Assembly: GCA_004559785.1 (NCBI GenBank)
Contig: SFXD01000019.1
Span: 1 to 29,284, forward strand
Reading direction: 5' to 3'
Length of the DNA: 29,284 nt
DNA from: a bacterium
Lineage (GTDB): Bacteria; Bacteroidota; Bacteroidia; Bacteroidales; Bacteroidaceae
Shown: positions 6,787 through 16,165 of the stretch, in pieces
Position numbering within the stretch: the stretch's first letter is position 1
Layout of the letters: the number at the start of each line of letters is the position of its first letter
The notes under the pieces: model-generated
The model's input: only the letters and a program-made list of their open reading frames with translations
What the model was told of the DNA's origin: nothing
Database searches by the model: none
Position numbers and translations under genes: made by a program

Positions 6787-8583
6787 ATGAGAAGTTTGAA
6801 CGAACATGAGATAAACGCACTCTTGAAGCAAGGGTGTACGGCAGAGGATTGGTCGAGAATCCTTGTGGACGAGGATTTCTGCAGCGACTATATATATAAT
6901 GTAGAGTTCTTCGGGGGCATACGTCTGGGGCACTTCCGCAAGGAAGTCGAGGTTGCCAAGGGCTTTACACGCCACTCTGGCATCCGCAACGCCACGCTGA
7001 GAAACGTGTCTGTCGGCAACGACTGCCTGATAAACAACGTAGGCCTGATAAACACCACACCCGATGCCAACTTCGGCGAGGGCAAGGTGATATCGGTCCT
7101 CAACGAGGTGGGCAACGGCAACGTGATGATATTCGACGGACTCAACTCCCAACTCGCCGCCCTGATGGTAAAGTACGAGGCAGACAAGTGCTTCACGGAT
7201 GTCATCAGGACGATGATACGAAATGAGATCTCCAACCACAGCTCACACATTACCACCATCGGCAACGACGTGCGGATCTGCAACACCACGGAGGTCAGTA
7301 ACTGCCACATCAGCGACGGATGCACCATCGACGGCGCACTCAGGCTGAAGGACTGCACACTGAAGAGCATACCCGATGCGAGGGTCACGATAGGGGCAGG
7401 GGTGATATGCGAGAACTCGGTGATATACGACGGCTCGTCCATCACCAACAATGCAAAGCTGGAGAACTGCTTCGTCGGCGAGGCATGCAAGATAGCTGAC
7501 GGGTTCACGGCAGAGAGCAGCCTCTTCTTCGCTAACTGCTACATGTCCAACGGCGAGGCATGCGCCGCATTCTGCGGCCCCTTCTCAGCCAGCCACCACA
7601 AGAGTTCACTGCTGATAGGCGGCATGTACAGCTTCTACAACGCTGGCTCGAACACAAACTTCTCAAACCATGCCTACAAGATGGGACCCATGCACTGGGG
7701 CATACTGGAGAGAGGTACCAAGACCGCCAGCGGCAGCTATATCCTGATGCCTGCACACATAGGCACCTTCAGCGTATGCTTCGGCAAGCTGATGCACCAT
7801 CCCGACACGCGCAAGCTGCCTTTCTCGTACCTGATAGCATACGGAGACGACATGTACCTCATACCGGGGCGCAACCTCACGACCGTAGGACTCTACAGGG
7901 ACATCCGCAAGTGGCCCACCAGGGACAAGCGCGCACAGAACGGCAAGAACTCGGTGGTGAACTTCGACTGGCTGTCGCCCTTCTCCGTGGGCGGCATCAT
8001 GGTTGCCAAGAGAACCCTGGAGAGCCTGAGGGAGGTGAGCGGAGACGTGGCTACATACAACTTCCACGACTATGTCATCAAGAATTCTTCCCTGAAAAAG
8101 GGTATCAAATACTACGACATAGCCCTGCGCATATACATGGGTGCCGTAATGAAGCGCCACCGCCTGGAACGACCACGCTCGGAGGTAGGCACAGGCAAAT
8201 GGAGCGACCTTAGCGGACTGCTCATACCCCTGAGCGAGGAAATGCGCATAGTGGACGGCATAAAGGACGGCAGCCTCGCATCCATCCACCAGATACGCGA
8301 CGAGTTCGTAAAGGCAAACGCCAACTATTCCGAGTACAGATGGGCTTGGAGCTACAGGCTGATGCGCGAATACTACGGCATAGAGGGGGACATCACCGAG
8401 GCCGACGCACGACGGATACAGGAGGACTACATCACCGCACGACGTGCTTGGATAGCAGAGATACGCAAGGATGCCTTGAAGGAATACGAACTGGGCGACA
8501 TAGAGAAGGAAGTGCTCGACAGTTTCACCGACATCCTGGACAAGGAGGTGGAATACGAGCGGCTCATGAAGTACGAGATGTAG
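6787..8583 (+). CDS. DUF4954 family protein, left-handed beta-helix
   Basis: 598 aa, recognised as the Bacteroidetes DUF4954 family from its opening (SLNEHEINALLKQGC, then DWSRILVDEDF) and its long central run of imperfect hexapeptide repeats. Residues about 45-250 carry turns such as VGNDCLINNVG, IGNDVRICNTTEVSN and IGAGVICENSVIYDGSS, the pattern of a left-handed beta-helix as in sugar-nucleotide acyl- or uridylyltransferases. The region after residue 260 (GPFSASHHKSSLLIGGMYSF, GPMHWGILERG) is typical of the family; the end is helical and charged. The biochemical activity is not established to my knowledge. Inference: its place 65 bp before glmS, with no promoter between, suggests a role near UDP-sugar or cell-envelope metabolism. 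The ATG chosen is the first in frame after the promoter. Confidence 0.88.
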   Translation: MRSLNEHEINALLKQGCTAEDWSRILVDEDFCSDYIYNVEFFGGIRLGHFRKEVEVAKGFTRHSGIRNATLRNVSVGNDCLINNVGLINTTPDANFGEGKVISVLNEVGNGNVMIFDGLNSQLAALMVKYEADKCFTDVIRTMIRNEISNHSSHITTIGNDVRICNTTEVSNCHISDGCTIDGALRLKDCTLKSIPDARVTIGAGVICENSVIYDGSSITNNAKLENCFVGEACKIADGFTAESSLFFANCYMSNGEACAAFCGPFSASHHKSSLLIGGMYSFYNAGSNTNFSNHAYKMGPMHWGILERGTKTASGSYILMPAHIGTFSVCFGKLMHHPDTRKLPFSYLIAYGDDMYLIPGRNLTTVGLYRDIRKWPTRDKRAQNGKNSVVNFDWLSPFSVGGIMVAKRTLESLREVSGDVATYNFHDYVIKNSSLKKGIKYYDIALRIYMGAVMKRHRLERPRSEVGTGKWSDLSGLLIPLSEEMRIVDGIKDGSLASIHQIRDEFVKANANYSEYRWAWSYRLMREYYGIEGDITEADARRIQEDYITARRAWIAEIRKDALKEYELGDIEKEVLDSFTDILDKEVEYERLMKYEM

Positions 8584-8648
8584 GTGCCCACATCATAAAC
8601 ATCAGATGGCAAGAAGAATTAGGAAAACGTCAATAAAAATATAATAAC

Positions 8649-10514
8649 ATGTGTGGAATAATCGGATATATAGGTAGCCGCAAGGCATACCCCATACTCA
8701 TCAAGGGACTTCACAGGCTGGAGTACCGTGGCTACGACAGCGCCGGATGCGCACTAATCAGCGAGGAGGACTCGGATCTCCATATCTACAAGGCTAAGGG
8801 GAAGGTGGCAGACCTGGAGTCCGCCGCCAAGGGCAAGGACTGCTCCGGGACCATAGGCATAGCACATACCCGATGGGCAACGCACGGAGTGCCTTCGGAA
8901 GTGAATGCCCACCCGCATGTCTCGGAGACGGGCAACCTGACACTCGTGCACAACGGCATCATCGAGAACTACAGCACCCTGCGCGAACAGCTGAAGAAAC
9001 ACGGATACCATTTCCAGAGCGAGACTGACACCGAGGTGCTCGTGCAACTGATAGAATACGTGATGAGCAAGACGGGCGAAGACCTTGCCACGTCGGTACG
9101 CGTTGCGCTGAAGAGCGTATTCGGTGCATACGCCATCGCAGTCATCGACCGCAGGCATCCCGACATGCTGGTGTGCGCAAGACGCTCCAGCCCACTGGCA
9201 ATAGGAATAGTAGACGGGGACGGGGAGTTCTTCCTCGCATCGGATGCAAGCCCCATTGCCGAATATACCAAGCATATCGTATACCTGAAGGACGAGGAAG
9301 TGGGAGTGATAGAGAGGGGGAAGCACCTGAAGGTATACGACCTGAACGGCGCAGAGACAGAGGCTGAGGTGAAGGAAATAGACCTGGACCTCTCGATGCT
9401 CGACCACGAGGGCTTCCCGCATTTCATGCTGAAGGAAATCTTCGACCAGCCCAACGTGCTAAAGGATTGCATGCAGGGACGTATAGTGGAATCTCCCTAC
9501 TCGCATTCTCCGCAAGTGATACTCTCCGCCGTCACCTCCAACAGGAGGAGGTTGCTCAGGGCACGCCGCATAGTGATAGTAAGCTGCGGCACATCGTGGC
9601 ATGCCGGCTTGATAGGCAAGCAACTGCTGGAGCACTTCTGCAGGATCCCCGTAGAGGTGGCATACGCAAGCGAGTTCAGGTACAGCGACCCCGTCATAGA
9701 GCCTGACGACGTAGTGGTGGCCATCTCGCAGTCGGGTGAGACGGCAGACACCCTTGCCGCCATACAGCAGGCCAAGTCGCAGGGTGCCTTCGTATATGGC
9801 ATAGTGAACGGAGTGGGCAGTTCGATTGCCAGAGAGTCGGACACGGGAACATACATACACGTGGGTCCCGAGATAGGAGTGGCTTCCACCAAGGCTTTCA
9901 CGGGACAGGTGGTGGTGCTGACAATGATTGCACTCGCCCTTGGCATGGCAAAGGGTACGGTGGAACAGGATGAGTACGAACAGACCATACGCGAACTCAT
10001 CCAGATACCCGAGAAGATAAACCGCGTACTGGAACAGAACGACAAGATCAAGCAACTGGCATCGCGTTTCACGTTCGCACACAACTTCCTCTACCTGGGG
10101 CGTGGGTGGAACTACCCAGTGGCATTGGAAGGCGCGCTGAAACTGAAGGAAATAAGCTACATCCACGCAGAGGGCTACCCTGCCGCCGAGATGAAGCACG
10201 GACCGATAGCCTTAGTGGACGCGGAGATGCCCGTGGTATTCATAGCAACACACCACAAGCTCTACCAGAAGATAGTAAGCAACATGCAGGAGGTCATCTC
10301 ACGCCACGGACGCATCATCGCCATCGTGACCGAAGGCGACGAGCAGGTGAAGGGCATGGTGGAAGACGTAATCGAGATACCCGAGACACTGGCATGCCTC
10401 GCTCCTCTGCTGAGCGTAGTCCCCTTGCAGTTGCTCTCCTACCATGTGGCTGTTGCCAAGGGACTCGACGTAGACCAGCCACGCAACCTGGCAAAGAGCG
10501 TCACCGTGGAATGA
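8649..10514 (+). CDS. glmS: glutamine--fructose-6-phosphate aminotransferase (isomerizing)
   Basis: 621 aa. It makes glucosamine-6-phosphate from fructose-6-phosphate and glutamine, the first committed step to UDP-GlcNAc for peptidoglycan and lipid A. The N-terminus MCGIIGYIG gives the Cys2 nucleophile after Met removal. The class-II glutaminase domain covers about residues 1-230 (HTRWATHG, VHNGIIENY). The first SIS domain starts near residue 305 (VSCGTSWHAGLIGKQLLEHF, with SQSGETADT near 360); the second is near 470-605. The C-terminus DQPRNLAKSVTVE is the family ending. Length is slightly above the 609 aa of the E. coli enzyme. It is cytoplasmic. No promoter was found in the 65-bp gap, so co-transcription with DUF4954 is likely. 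Its last 14 bp overlap the convergent acyltransferase gene. Confidence 0.98.
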   Translation: MCGIIGYIGSRKAYPILIKGLHRLEYRGYDSAGCALISEEDSDLHIYKAKGKVADLESAAKGKDCSGTIGIAHTRWATHGVPSEVNAHPHVSETGNLTLVHNGIIENYSTLREQLKKHGYHFQSETDTEVLVQLIEYVMSKTGEDLATSVRVALKSVFGAYAIAVIDRRHPDMLVCARRSSPLAIGIVDGDGEFFLASDASPIAEYTKHIVYLKDEEVGVIERGKHLKVYDLNGAETEAEVKEIDLDLSMLDHEGFPHFMLKEIFDQPNVLKDCMQGRIVESPYSHSPQVILSAVTSNRRRLLRARRIVIVSCGTSWHAGLIGKQLLEHFCRIPVEVAYASEFRYSDPVIEPDDVVVAISQSGETADTLAAIQQAKSQGAFVYGIVNGVGSSIARESDTGTYIHVGPEIGVASTKAFTGQVVVLTMIALALGMAKGTVEQDEYEQTIRELIQIPEKINRVLEQNDKIKQLASRFTFAHNFLYLGRGWNYPVALEGALKLKEISYIHAEGYPAAEMKHGPIALVDAEMPVVFIATHHKLYQKIVSNMQEVISRHGRIIAIVTEGDEQVKGMVEDVIEIPETLACLAPLLSVVPLQLLSYHVAVAKGLDVDQPRNLAKSVTVE

Positions 10515-11580
10515 CGCGCCTTGTCCAAGGCAATCGCCTTGCCACTGCATGACGCACGCCGTCGACAAGGACACATGCAAGGAATATCAGTATACTGCCT
10601 GCCAGCACGTCGGCAGGCAGTTGCCATTCCTGATGACTGGCAACGACATCCCTGACCTTTCCCCACATAATCCCGGAGACGAGGGGATGCTCGTGCAACA
10701 GGTACACTGACAATGCAAGCGGCGAGAGCCAGGCAACGGGACGACGCAGACAGGCAGGGACGCTCCAATGGCAGAAAAGCATGAAGACGAATACGGACAA
10801 GGGCAGTACCAGTCCGTTGTATTCCATTGATATGATGCGGAAGCACCCGTCTCCTGCCATGACGTTCTTGGCAACCGCTATGGCAAGCATTGCAGCCAGC
10901 ACGACTGCCGCCAAGGCAGTCGACATCCGCGACGTAATGCGTGGTGGGTACAGCCGCAAGTAGCCTCCCACTATATAGAGGTAGACGAAGAGGAGAAACT
11001 GCTGGCTATCCACCAGCAACCGCCCAAAGGGATATTGCAGCACGAGTACGGCACCCACCATGAGCAAGTAGCGGTATGAACGCTTGTCCAGGCAGCCCGC
11101 AAGGGTAGAGACAAAGGGTGCCACGAGCATCAGCGCAAGGTAATTGGTGATGAACCAGTATGTGTTGTTGCATACGGGCAGGAAATACCTCGCAGCGTCC
11201 ACGAGCCTGAACGGTACGACTCCTGCCATGGCAAGGACAATCCACACACCCATGGAATAGAACAGCGTCTGGCTCCAGACATTCCATATCGCCCTGCCAC
11301 GGAAGCACTGGTTCTCTATTAGGAAGTAGCCCGAGATGAGCACGAAGCAGTTGACGCTGACCAAAGCAAGCAACTTGATGGCTTCGAGCAGGAACCATGC
11401 CGTTGCACCACACGCTCCACCTACATCCATGCAGAATCCCTCGGCCCCGGGCGAATAGATTAGCAGTGCAGAATTGTAGAAATGGTTGACCACCACCCCA
11501 AGCATGGACAGGAGACGCAGCACATCGAGGTTCGCCTGTCTGCATCCCTTGTCATGCCTGGCATTGGTGGTCGTATACAT
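10501..11580 (-). CDS. acyltransferase-3 family membrane protein
   Basis: About 359 aa from the ATG at 11580; a GTG at 11616 would add 12 residues with no family-like sequence. The opening ANLDVLRLLSMLGVVVNHF is the acyltransferase-3 signature, with the conserved His in the first helix. About ten hydrophobic helices follow (ALVSVNCFVLISGYFLIEN, YWFITNYLALMLVAPFVSTL, LSPLALSVYLLHEHPLV). This integral inner-membrane family O-acylates polysaccharides, lipid A sugars or other extracytoplasmic acceptors; the acceptor here cannot be told. It is the last gene of the lptF/G-ribBA-aminotransferase unit, 39 bp after the aminotransferase stop, and its 3 prime end overlaps glmS by 14 bp. Confidence 0.9.
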   Translation of the reverse strand: MYTTTNARHDKGCRQANLDVLRLLSMLGVVVNHFYNSALLIYSPGAEGFCMDVGGACGATAWFLLEAIKLLALVSVNCFVLISGYFLIENQCFRGRAIWNVWSQTLFYSMGVWIVLAMAGVVPFRLVDAARYFLPVCNNTYWFITNYLALMLVAPFVSTLAGCLDKRSYRYLLMVGAVLVLQYPFGRLLVDSQQFLLFVYLYIVGGYLRLYPPRITSRMSTALAAVVLAAMLAIAVAKNVMAGDGCFRIISMEYNGLVLPLSVFVFMLFCHWSVPACLRRPVAWLSPLALSVYLLHEHPLVSGIMWGKVRDVVASHQEWQLPADVLAGSILIFLACVLVDGVRHAVARRLPWTRRVIPR

Positions 11581-11619
11581 GCTTAGAGTCAGTAAGAGAG
11601 AGAGGTACGACGACACACG

Positions 11620-12816
11620 TCACTTCAGCCTGGCAAGAGCCTCCTTGATGCGACGCATGGCTTCCTTGATGTTCTCGTCGCTCGTAGCATAGCTCATGCG
11701 GAAACACTCAGGCGAGCCGAAGGCATCTCCGCCAACGGTAGCCACGTGGGCCACCTCCAGCAGGTACATGGCAAGATCCGTGCTGCTGGCAATCTTGCGG
11801 TCGCCGTCGCTCTTGCCAAAGAAACTGCTGCATCGTGGGAATAGGTAGAAGGCTCCCTGTGGGTCGTTGACCTCCAGTCCGGGTATCTCGCGAGCAAGGC
11901 TCACTATGAGGTTCTTCCTCCTTTCGAAGGCAAGGCGCATATCCTCCACGCATTGCTGGTCGCCTGAGAATGCAGCCTCTGCAGCCTTCTGGCTGACGGA
12001 GCAAGGTCCGCTGGTATACTGTCCCTGCAACTTGTTGCATCCCTTCACTATCCATTCGGGGGCTGCGATGAAGCCAATCCTCCAGCCTGTCATGGCGTAT
12101 GCCTTGCTGACGCCGTTGATGACCACCACCCTATCCTTGATGTCCTCGAACTGAGCCATAGAGGCATGTTCCCCGACATAGTTGATGTGCTCGTATATCT
12201 CGTCTGCCAGCACTATCACGTCACGGTGACGTAGCAGGACATCCTTCAGTGCCCTCAACTCCTCCTTGGTGTATACTGAACCCGTGGGATTGCTGGGTGA
12301 ACACAGGATGAGAGCCTTGGTCCTGGGCGTGATGGCACTCTCCAGTTGCTGCGGCGTAATCTTGAAGTCCTGCTCGATGGTGGCCTCCACAAAGACAGGC
12401 GTGCCTTCTGCCAGCAGCACCATCTGGGGGTAGCTCACCCAATAGGGAGCGGGTATGATGACCTCGTCGCCTGCATTTACCAGAGCCATTATGGCATTGC
12501 ACACGCTCTGCTTGGCTCCATTGCTGCACAGTATCTGCGTTGGTGCATAGTCCAAGCCATTCTCCCTCTTCAGCTTCTCCACGATGGCCTTCTTCAGTTC
12601 CGGGTAGCCGGGCACTGGTGAATACCTGCTCCAGTTGTCCTCTACAGCCTTGATGGCAGCCTGCTTGATGTGGTCGGGGGTGTTGAAGTCTGGTTCACCT
12701 ACGCTCATGTTGATGATGTCCACACCCTGTGCCTTCAGTTCCGAACTCTTCTGGCTCATTGCCAGTGTTGCGCTGGGCGACAGACGGTTGAGTCTGTCCG
12801 ATAGTTGATTGCTCAT
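11620..12816 (-). CDS. pyridoxal-phosphate aminotransferase, aspartate type (class I)
   Basis: About 398 aa from the ATG at 12816 (MSNQLSDRLNRLSPSATLAM); an upstream start at 12870 would add 18 atypical residues and overlap ribBA. It is a fold-type I PLP enzyme: NMSVGEPDFNTPDHIK near the start, SPSNPTGSVY for PLP and substrate contact, LADEIYEHINY with the Asp that pairs with the pyridine nitrogen, and the Schiff-base lysine in GVSKAYAMTGWRIGF (Lys238 in this numbering) followed by a phosphate-binding Arg. This sequence pattern fits class Ib aspartate aminotransferases, which move the amino group between aspartate and 2-oxoglutarate; some relatives also use prephenate. It lies 50 bp after ribBA and is cytoplasmic. 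Exact substrate is not provable from sequence, so I give no gene symbol. Confidence 0.93.
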   Translation of the reverse strand: MSNQLSDRLNRLSPSATLAMSQKSSELKAQGVDIINMSVGEPDFNTPDHIKQAAIKAVEDNWSRYSPVPGYPELKKAIVEKLKRENGLDYAPTQILCSNGAKQSVCNAIMALVNAGDEVIIPAPYWVSYPQMVLLAEGTPVFVEATIEQDFKITPQQLESAITPRTKALILCSPSNPTGSVYTKEELRALKDVLLRHRDVIVLADEIYEHINYVGEHASMAQFEDIKDRVVVINGVSKAYAMTGWRIGFIAAPEWIVKGCNKLQGQYTSGPCSVSQKAAEAAFSGDQQCVEDMRLAFERRKNLIVSLAREIPGLEVNDPQGAFYLFPRCSSFFGKSDGDRKIASSTDLAMYLLEVAHVATVGGDAFGSPECFRMSYATSDENIKEAMRRIKEALARLK

Positions 12817-12866
12817 AGTAGTCTGTATGTTGTGTTCTGATTGTTTTTCTCCTTCAAGGCCGTCCG

Positions 12867-14090
12867 TCAAAGCTTATGCCCCATCCTCGTCTTCTTTGTC
12901 TCTAAGTAACGCCTGTTGTACTCGTTGGGCTGCACCACGATGGGAATGTTCTCCACTATTTCGAGCCCGTAGCTCTCCAACCCCACTCGTTTCACGGGGT
13001 TGTTGGTAATGAGGCGTATCTTGCCCACTCCCATTTCGCGCAATATCTGTGCGCCTACCCCATACTCGCGTTCGTCGGGCTGGAAGCCGAGGTGTATGTT
13101 GGCATCTACCGTATCGTCCCCCTGCTCCTGCAGCCTGTAGGCGGCAATCTTGTTCATCAGCCCTATTCCCCTGCCTTCCTGGCTGAGGTACACGACCATG
13201 CCCTTGCCTTCCTTCTCTATCATGCGCATTGCCTGGTGCAACTGCTCCCCGCAGTCGCAGCGGCTGCTGCCGAAGATGTCCCCCGTCATGCAACTGCTGT
13301 GCATCCTGACCATCAGCGGCTCATCCTCCTTCCACTGCCCCTTGTAGAGCACCACATGCTCCAACCCGTTGCTTTTCTGCCTGAATGGGACGATGCGGAA
13401 GTGACCGTATTCCGTGGGCATGTCTGCCTCCACGCCTCTTTCCACCAGCGACTCCTGCTTCAGCCTGTAGGCTATCAGGTCGCGTATGGAGATTATCTTC
13501 AGCCCATGCTCCCCTGCCACCTGCCTCAGTTGCGGCATCCTTGCCATCGTGCCGTCCTCGTTGAGAATCTCTATCAGGGCGGCGGCAGGTTGCAGCCCTG
13601 CTAAGCGTGCAAGGTCTATGGCTGCCTCGGTATGCCCGGCACGGCGCAGCACGCCCTTGTCCTGGGCATAGAGGGGGTTGATGTGCCCCGGCCGTCCGAA
13701 GTCAGAGGGCTTGCGCGAGGGGTCTGCCAAGGCACGTATGGTAGCTGCCCTGTCGTGTGCGCTGACACCTGTCGTGCACCCCTCAAGCAGGTCGATGGTG
13801 ACGGTGAAGGGAGTACCCAACATGCTGGTATTCTCCTGCACCTGATGGTCGAGCTCCAGCTCGCGTGCTCTCTGGTTGGTGATGGGAGCGCACAGCACTC
13901 CCCTGCCGTGGCTAAGCATGAAGTTGACCTTCTCGGGCGTGATCATCTCGGCAGGCGTGATGAAGTCTCCCTCGTTCTCGCGGTCCTCGTCGTCAACTAC
14001 AATTACGAACTTCCCTTGGCGGAAGTCCTCCAGAGCCTCCTCTATGGGGCTCAGTCCAACTTGATTGCTCATATATCCTTTATCATTCAT
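12867..14090 (-). CDS. ribBA: bifunctional DHBP synthase / GTP cyclohydrolase II
   Basis: 407 aa with two riboflavin-synthesis enzymes in one chain. The RibB half (about residues 10-210) makes 3,4-dihydroxy-2-butanone 4-phosphate from ribulose 5-phosphate and shows DDEDRENEGDF and VLRRAGHTEAAIDLARLAG. The RibA half (about 225-400) opens GTP to the pyrimidine precursor. It has the zinc cysteines Cys267, Cys278 and Cys280 in SSCMTGDIFGSSRCDCG, the loop SQEGRGIGLMNK, and RLITNNPVKRVGL. All key residues I know for both halves are present, so both activities are likely. It is 34 bp after the permease gene. An in-frame ATG at 14072 is preceded by AAAGGA and may be the true start. Confidence 0.97.
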   Translation of the reverse strand: MNDKGYMSNQVGLSPIEEALEDFRQGKFVIVVDDEDRENEGDFITPAEMITPEKVNFMLSHGRGVLCAPITNQRARELELDHQVQENTSMLGTPFTVTIDLLEGCTTGVSAHDRAATIRALADPSRKPSDFGRPGHINPLYAQDKGVLRRAGHTEAAIDLARLAGLQPAAALIEILNEDGTMARMPQLRQVAGEHGLKIISIRDLIAYRLKQESLVERGVEADMPTEYGHFRIVPFRQKSNGLEHVVLYKGQWKEDEPLMVRMHSSCMTGDIFGSSRCDCGEQLHQAMRMIEKEGKGMVVYLSQEGRGIGLMNKIAAYRLQEQGDDTVDANIHLGFQPDEREYGVGAQILREMGVGKIRLITNNPVKRVGLESYGLEIVENIPIVVQPNEYNRRYLETKKTRMGHKL

Positions 14091-14124
14091 GTTCGTTCTC
14101 TTGTCTGTGCCTGACGCCCCCCCC

Positions 14125-16032
14125 TCATTTCAGCCCAAGTTTAGTGATTCTCTCTACCACCTGGGCGTTCAGCCTCTGTATGGTCTGCATGTCCACCCAG
14201 AGACGGAGCCGATACCTCCACACCCTGAAGTAGAAGAACAGTCCCAAGGGCAGGAACAGCCCTGCCGCCACATTCATCCGTGGATTGGAGAATGGATGTG
14301 TATGAGCATAGAGAGGCAGTATGGGGTAGTCGTTGATGTAAGTCAGTATGGCGTTATCGCGGCTGTTGTGCAGTTCGTCCACTATCCTCTCCATCTCCGC
14401 GCTTATGGCCTTCACCCTGCCATCCCTGCGAGAGCGGAAGAAGAGCGAGACATAATTGGGCAGCATCCTGAGGTGGGCTGCCTGCACGTATGCCTTGCAC
14501 TCGTCCGTCAGCCTGCCGAGGTCTGCCACGAGTCTCACATAGTCGGGGTCTTCTATCACCACCTCCTTGCGTGCCAGCTTGCGGCTTGCCCTGAGCCCCA
14601 GCAACCTTCGGAAGAAATTGACATATCCCTCCAGGTTGAACACCACGCTGTCCTTGTTCGCCTTGTATATCAGGAACATTCCCACAGGCAGCAGTATGGC
14701 ACTGCTGAGCCATGAGCCGAACGGCACGGCCCACACACCCACCTTGGCGTTGTTCTCGCCTGAGGCATTGACGATGTAGTAGAAGATGAAGATTACGACG
14801 CTGATGACAACGGGTACGCCCAGTCCGCCCTTGCGGATGATGGCACCGAGCGGCGCACCTATGAAGAAGAAGAGCATGCAGGCAAGGCTGAGTGAGAACT
14901 TCCTGTTCATCTCCATCCTGTGCTTGCGTATCAGCCCGTTGCTGTCTGCCGTTATCTGCGCCCTGAAGTCGTACTCTGACCTCACGGACGAGGCATGCGA
15001 GAGGGCACCCTTCCAGGCATGGGCCTTGCCGTTGTCGTCCAACCTCGCATACAGCGTGTCGAAGGGCTCCTGCGTATCGGCCTGGCTCACTATTGCCAAC
15101 GAGTCCTTGATGCCACGAGGAAGGCTGCGGTTGAGGAAGTTCTGCATCGCAATGTGGTAGATGGAGTGCCCCACGCTGTCCATGGCATGGTCCAGCGAGT
15201 CGAGCGTATGCCCCAGTTCCACAAGGTCCTTCGTCCCCGCATCCCGGGTGAACAGGTTAGGGTCTAAGAGATTGATGTTGGTGTCGAAGGTAATCAGGTC
15301 TACCTCCCTGATGAACGATTCCCTCATATATGGTACGCTTGCCCTGAACATGTTGCCGCTCTGGTTGTCCATGTTGCGGAATCTCTCGCCATTGTACATG
15401 GTCAGCTTCAGGTGCCGGTGGTCGTCGGTGCTCTGTATGCGTGCACTGTCTGCCAGCACGATGTCCGTGTCCTCGTAGCCACCACTATTGGTGTATATCA
15501 TCACGCCATACAGCATGCCCGTCTCCGAGTCCTTGCGTTCCACGAAGAGGTTGTAACCCGGTATGTCGGAATAGAAGATGCCTTCGGGAATCTCCAGCTC
15601 GGGCGACTTCATCTTCATGCCATATACCACGGAATAGAGTTTCCTCGTGGCATTGGGGCTTATCTTGTTCTGGAAATAGAAACTGCCTGCGCATACCATC
15701 AGGGCAAAGACAAACACAGGGCAGAATATCCTTATCAGAGGTACGCCCGAGGCCTTCATGGAGAGCAGCTCGAACCTCTCGCCCAGGTTGCCGAACGAAA
15801 TCAGGCTGGCAAGCAGCACGGCAAGGGGAGTAGACAACGGCACGATGGTCAATGCGCTGTACCACAAGAACTGAGCCAGTACATCCCACGACAAGCCCTT
15901 GCCAATCAACTCGTCGACATACCTCCACACGAACTGCATCAGGAAGATAAAGAGGCAGATAAAAAACGTACCTGCAAACAGTTGCAGATATGCCTTCAGT
16001 ATGAAGATGTCCAGCTTCTTTATCAGTCTCAT
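14125..16032 (-). CDS. LptF/LptG (YjgP/YjgQ) family permease
   Basis: About 635 aa from the ATG at 16032; the GTG at 16044 is less likely. It is an inner-membrane subunit of the LptB2FG ABC transporter, which extracts lipopolysaccharide for export. N-terminal helices (IFILKAYLQLFAGTFFICLF, then ALTIVPLSTPLAVLLASL with the FELLSMKASGV coupling segment) are followed by a long periplasmic beta-rich part. A second membrane set starts CMLFFFIGAPLGAIIRKGGL and ends SAILLPVGMFLIYKAN. The C-terminal 140 residues form an extra region with one more hydrophobic segment, making it longer than the ~360-aa proteobacterial proteins; this long form is usual in Bacteroidetes. It heads the operon with ribBA and has a good promoter. 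Eight consecutive C residues (14117-14124) directly follow its stop. Confidence 0.93.
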   Translation of the reverse strand: MRLIKKLDIFILKAYLQLFAGTFFICLFIFLMQFVWRYVDELIGKGLSWDVLAQFLWYSALTIVPLSTPLAVLLASLISFGNLGERFELLSMKASGVPLIRIFCPVFVFALMVCAGSFYFQNKISPNATRKLYSVVYGMKMKSPELEIPEGIFYSDIPGYNLFVERKDSETGMLYGVMIYTNSGGYEDTDIVLADSARIQSTDDHRHLKLTMYNGERFRNMDNQSGNMFRASVPYMRESFIREVDLITFDTNINLLDPNLFTRDAGTKDLVELGHTLDSLDHAMDSVGHSIYHIAMQNFLNRSLPRGIKDSLAIVSQADTQEPFDTLYARLDDNGKAHAWKGALSHASSVRSEYDFRAQITADSNGLIRKHRMEMNRKFSLSLACMLFFFIGAPLGAIIRKGGLGVPVVISVVIFIFYYIVNASGENNAKVGVWAVPFGSWLSSAILLPVGMFLIYKANKDSVVFNLEGYVNFFRRLLGLRASRKLARKEVVIEDPDYVRLVADLGRLTDECKAYVQAAHLRMLPNYVSLFFRSRRDGRVKAISAEMERIVDELHNSRDNAILTYINDYPILPLYAHTHPFSNPRMNVAAGLFLPLGLFFYFRVWRYRLRLWVDMQTIQRLNAQVVERITKLGLK

Positions 16033-16079
16033 GCCTACATTCACATAAGGTCATGCCGCCTCAGGGCACAATCCGACTG

Positions 16080-16087
16080 CAAAGATA
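16080..16087 (-). promoter_or_regulatory. -7 box of the lptF/G-ribBA operon
   Basis: The minus strand reads TATCTTTG, with a TTG about 19 bp upstream serving as the -33 element. The leader to the ATG at 16032 would be about 40 nt. Confidence 0.7.
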
Positions 16088-16165
16088 CAACAAATTTCCC
16101 TTACAATTGTCCCTTTGTTCCAAAAAAACATCGTTTAGCACACGGAGCAGCCATTCGCCCATGCC

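Noticed and set aside
8606..8644. 12-residue basic ORF before glmS (MARRIRKTSIKI)
   Set aside because: Short and AT-rich, with no coupling overlap. Chance is likely.
8584..8648. glmS ribozyme or riboswitch upstream of glmS
   Set aside because: The gap is 65 bp, AT-rich and without the conserved pairing core; the ribozyme is known mainly from Gram-positive bacteria.
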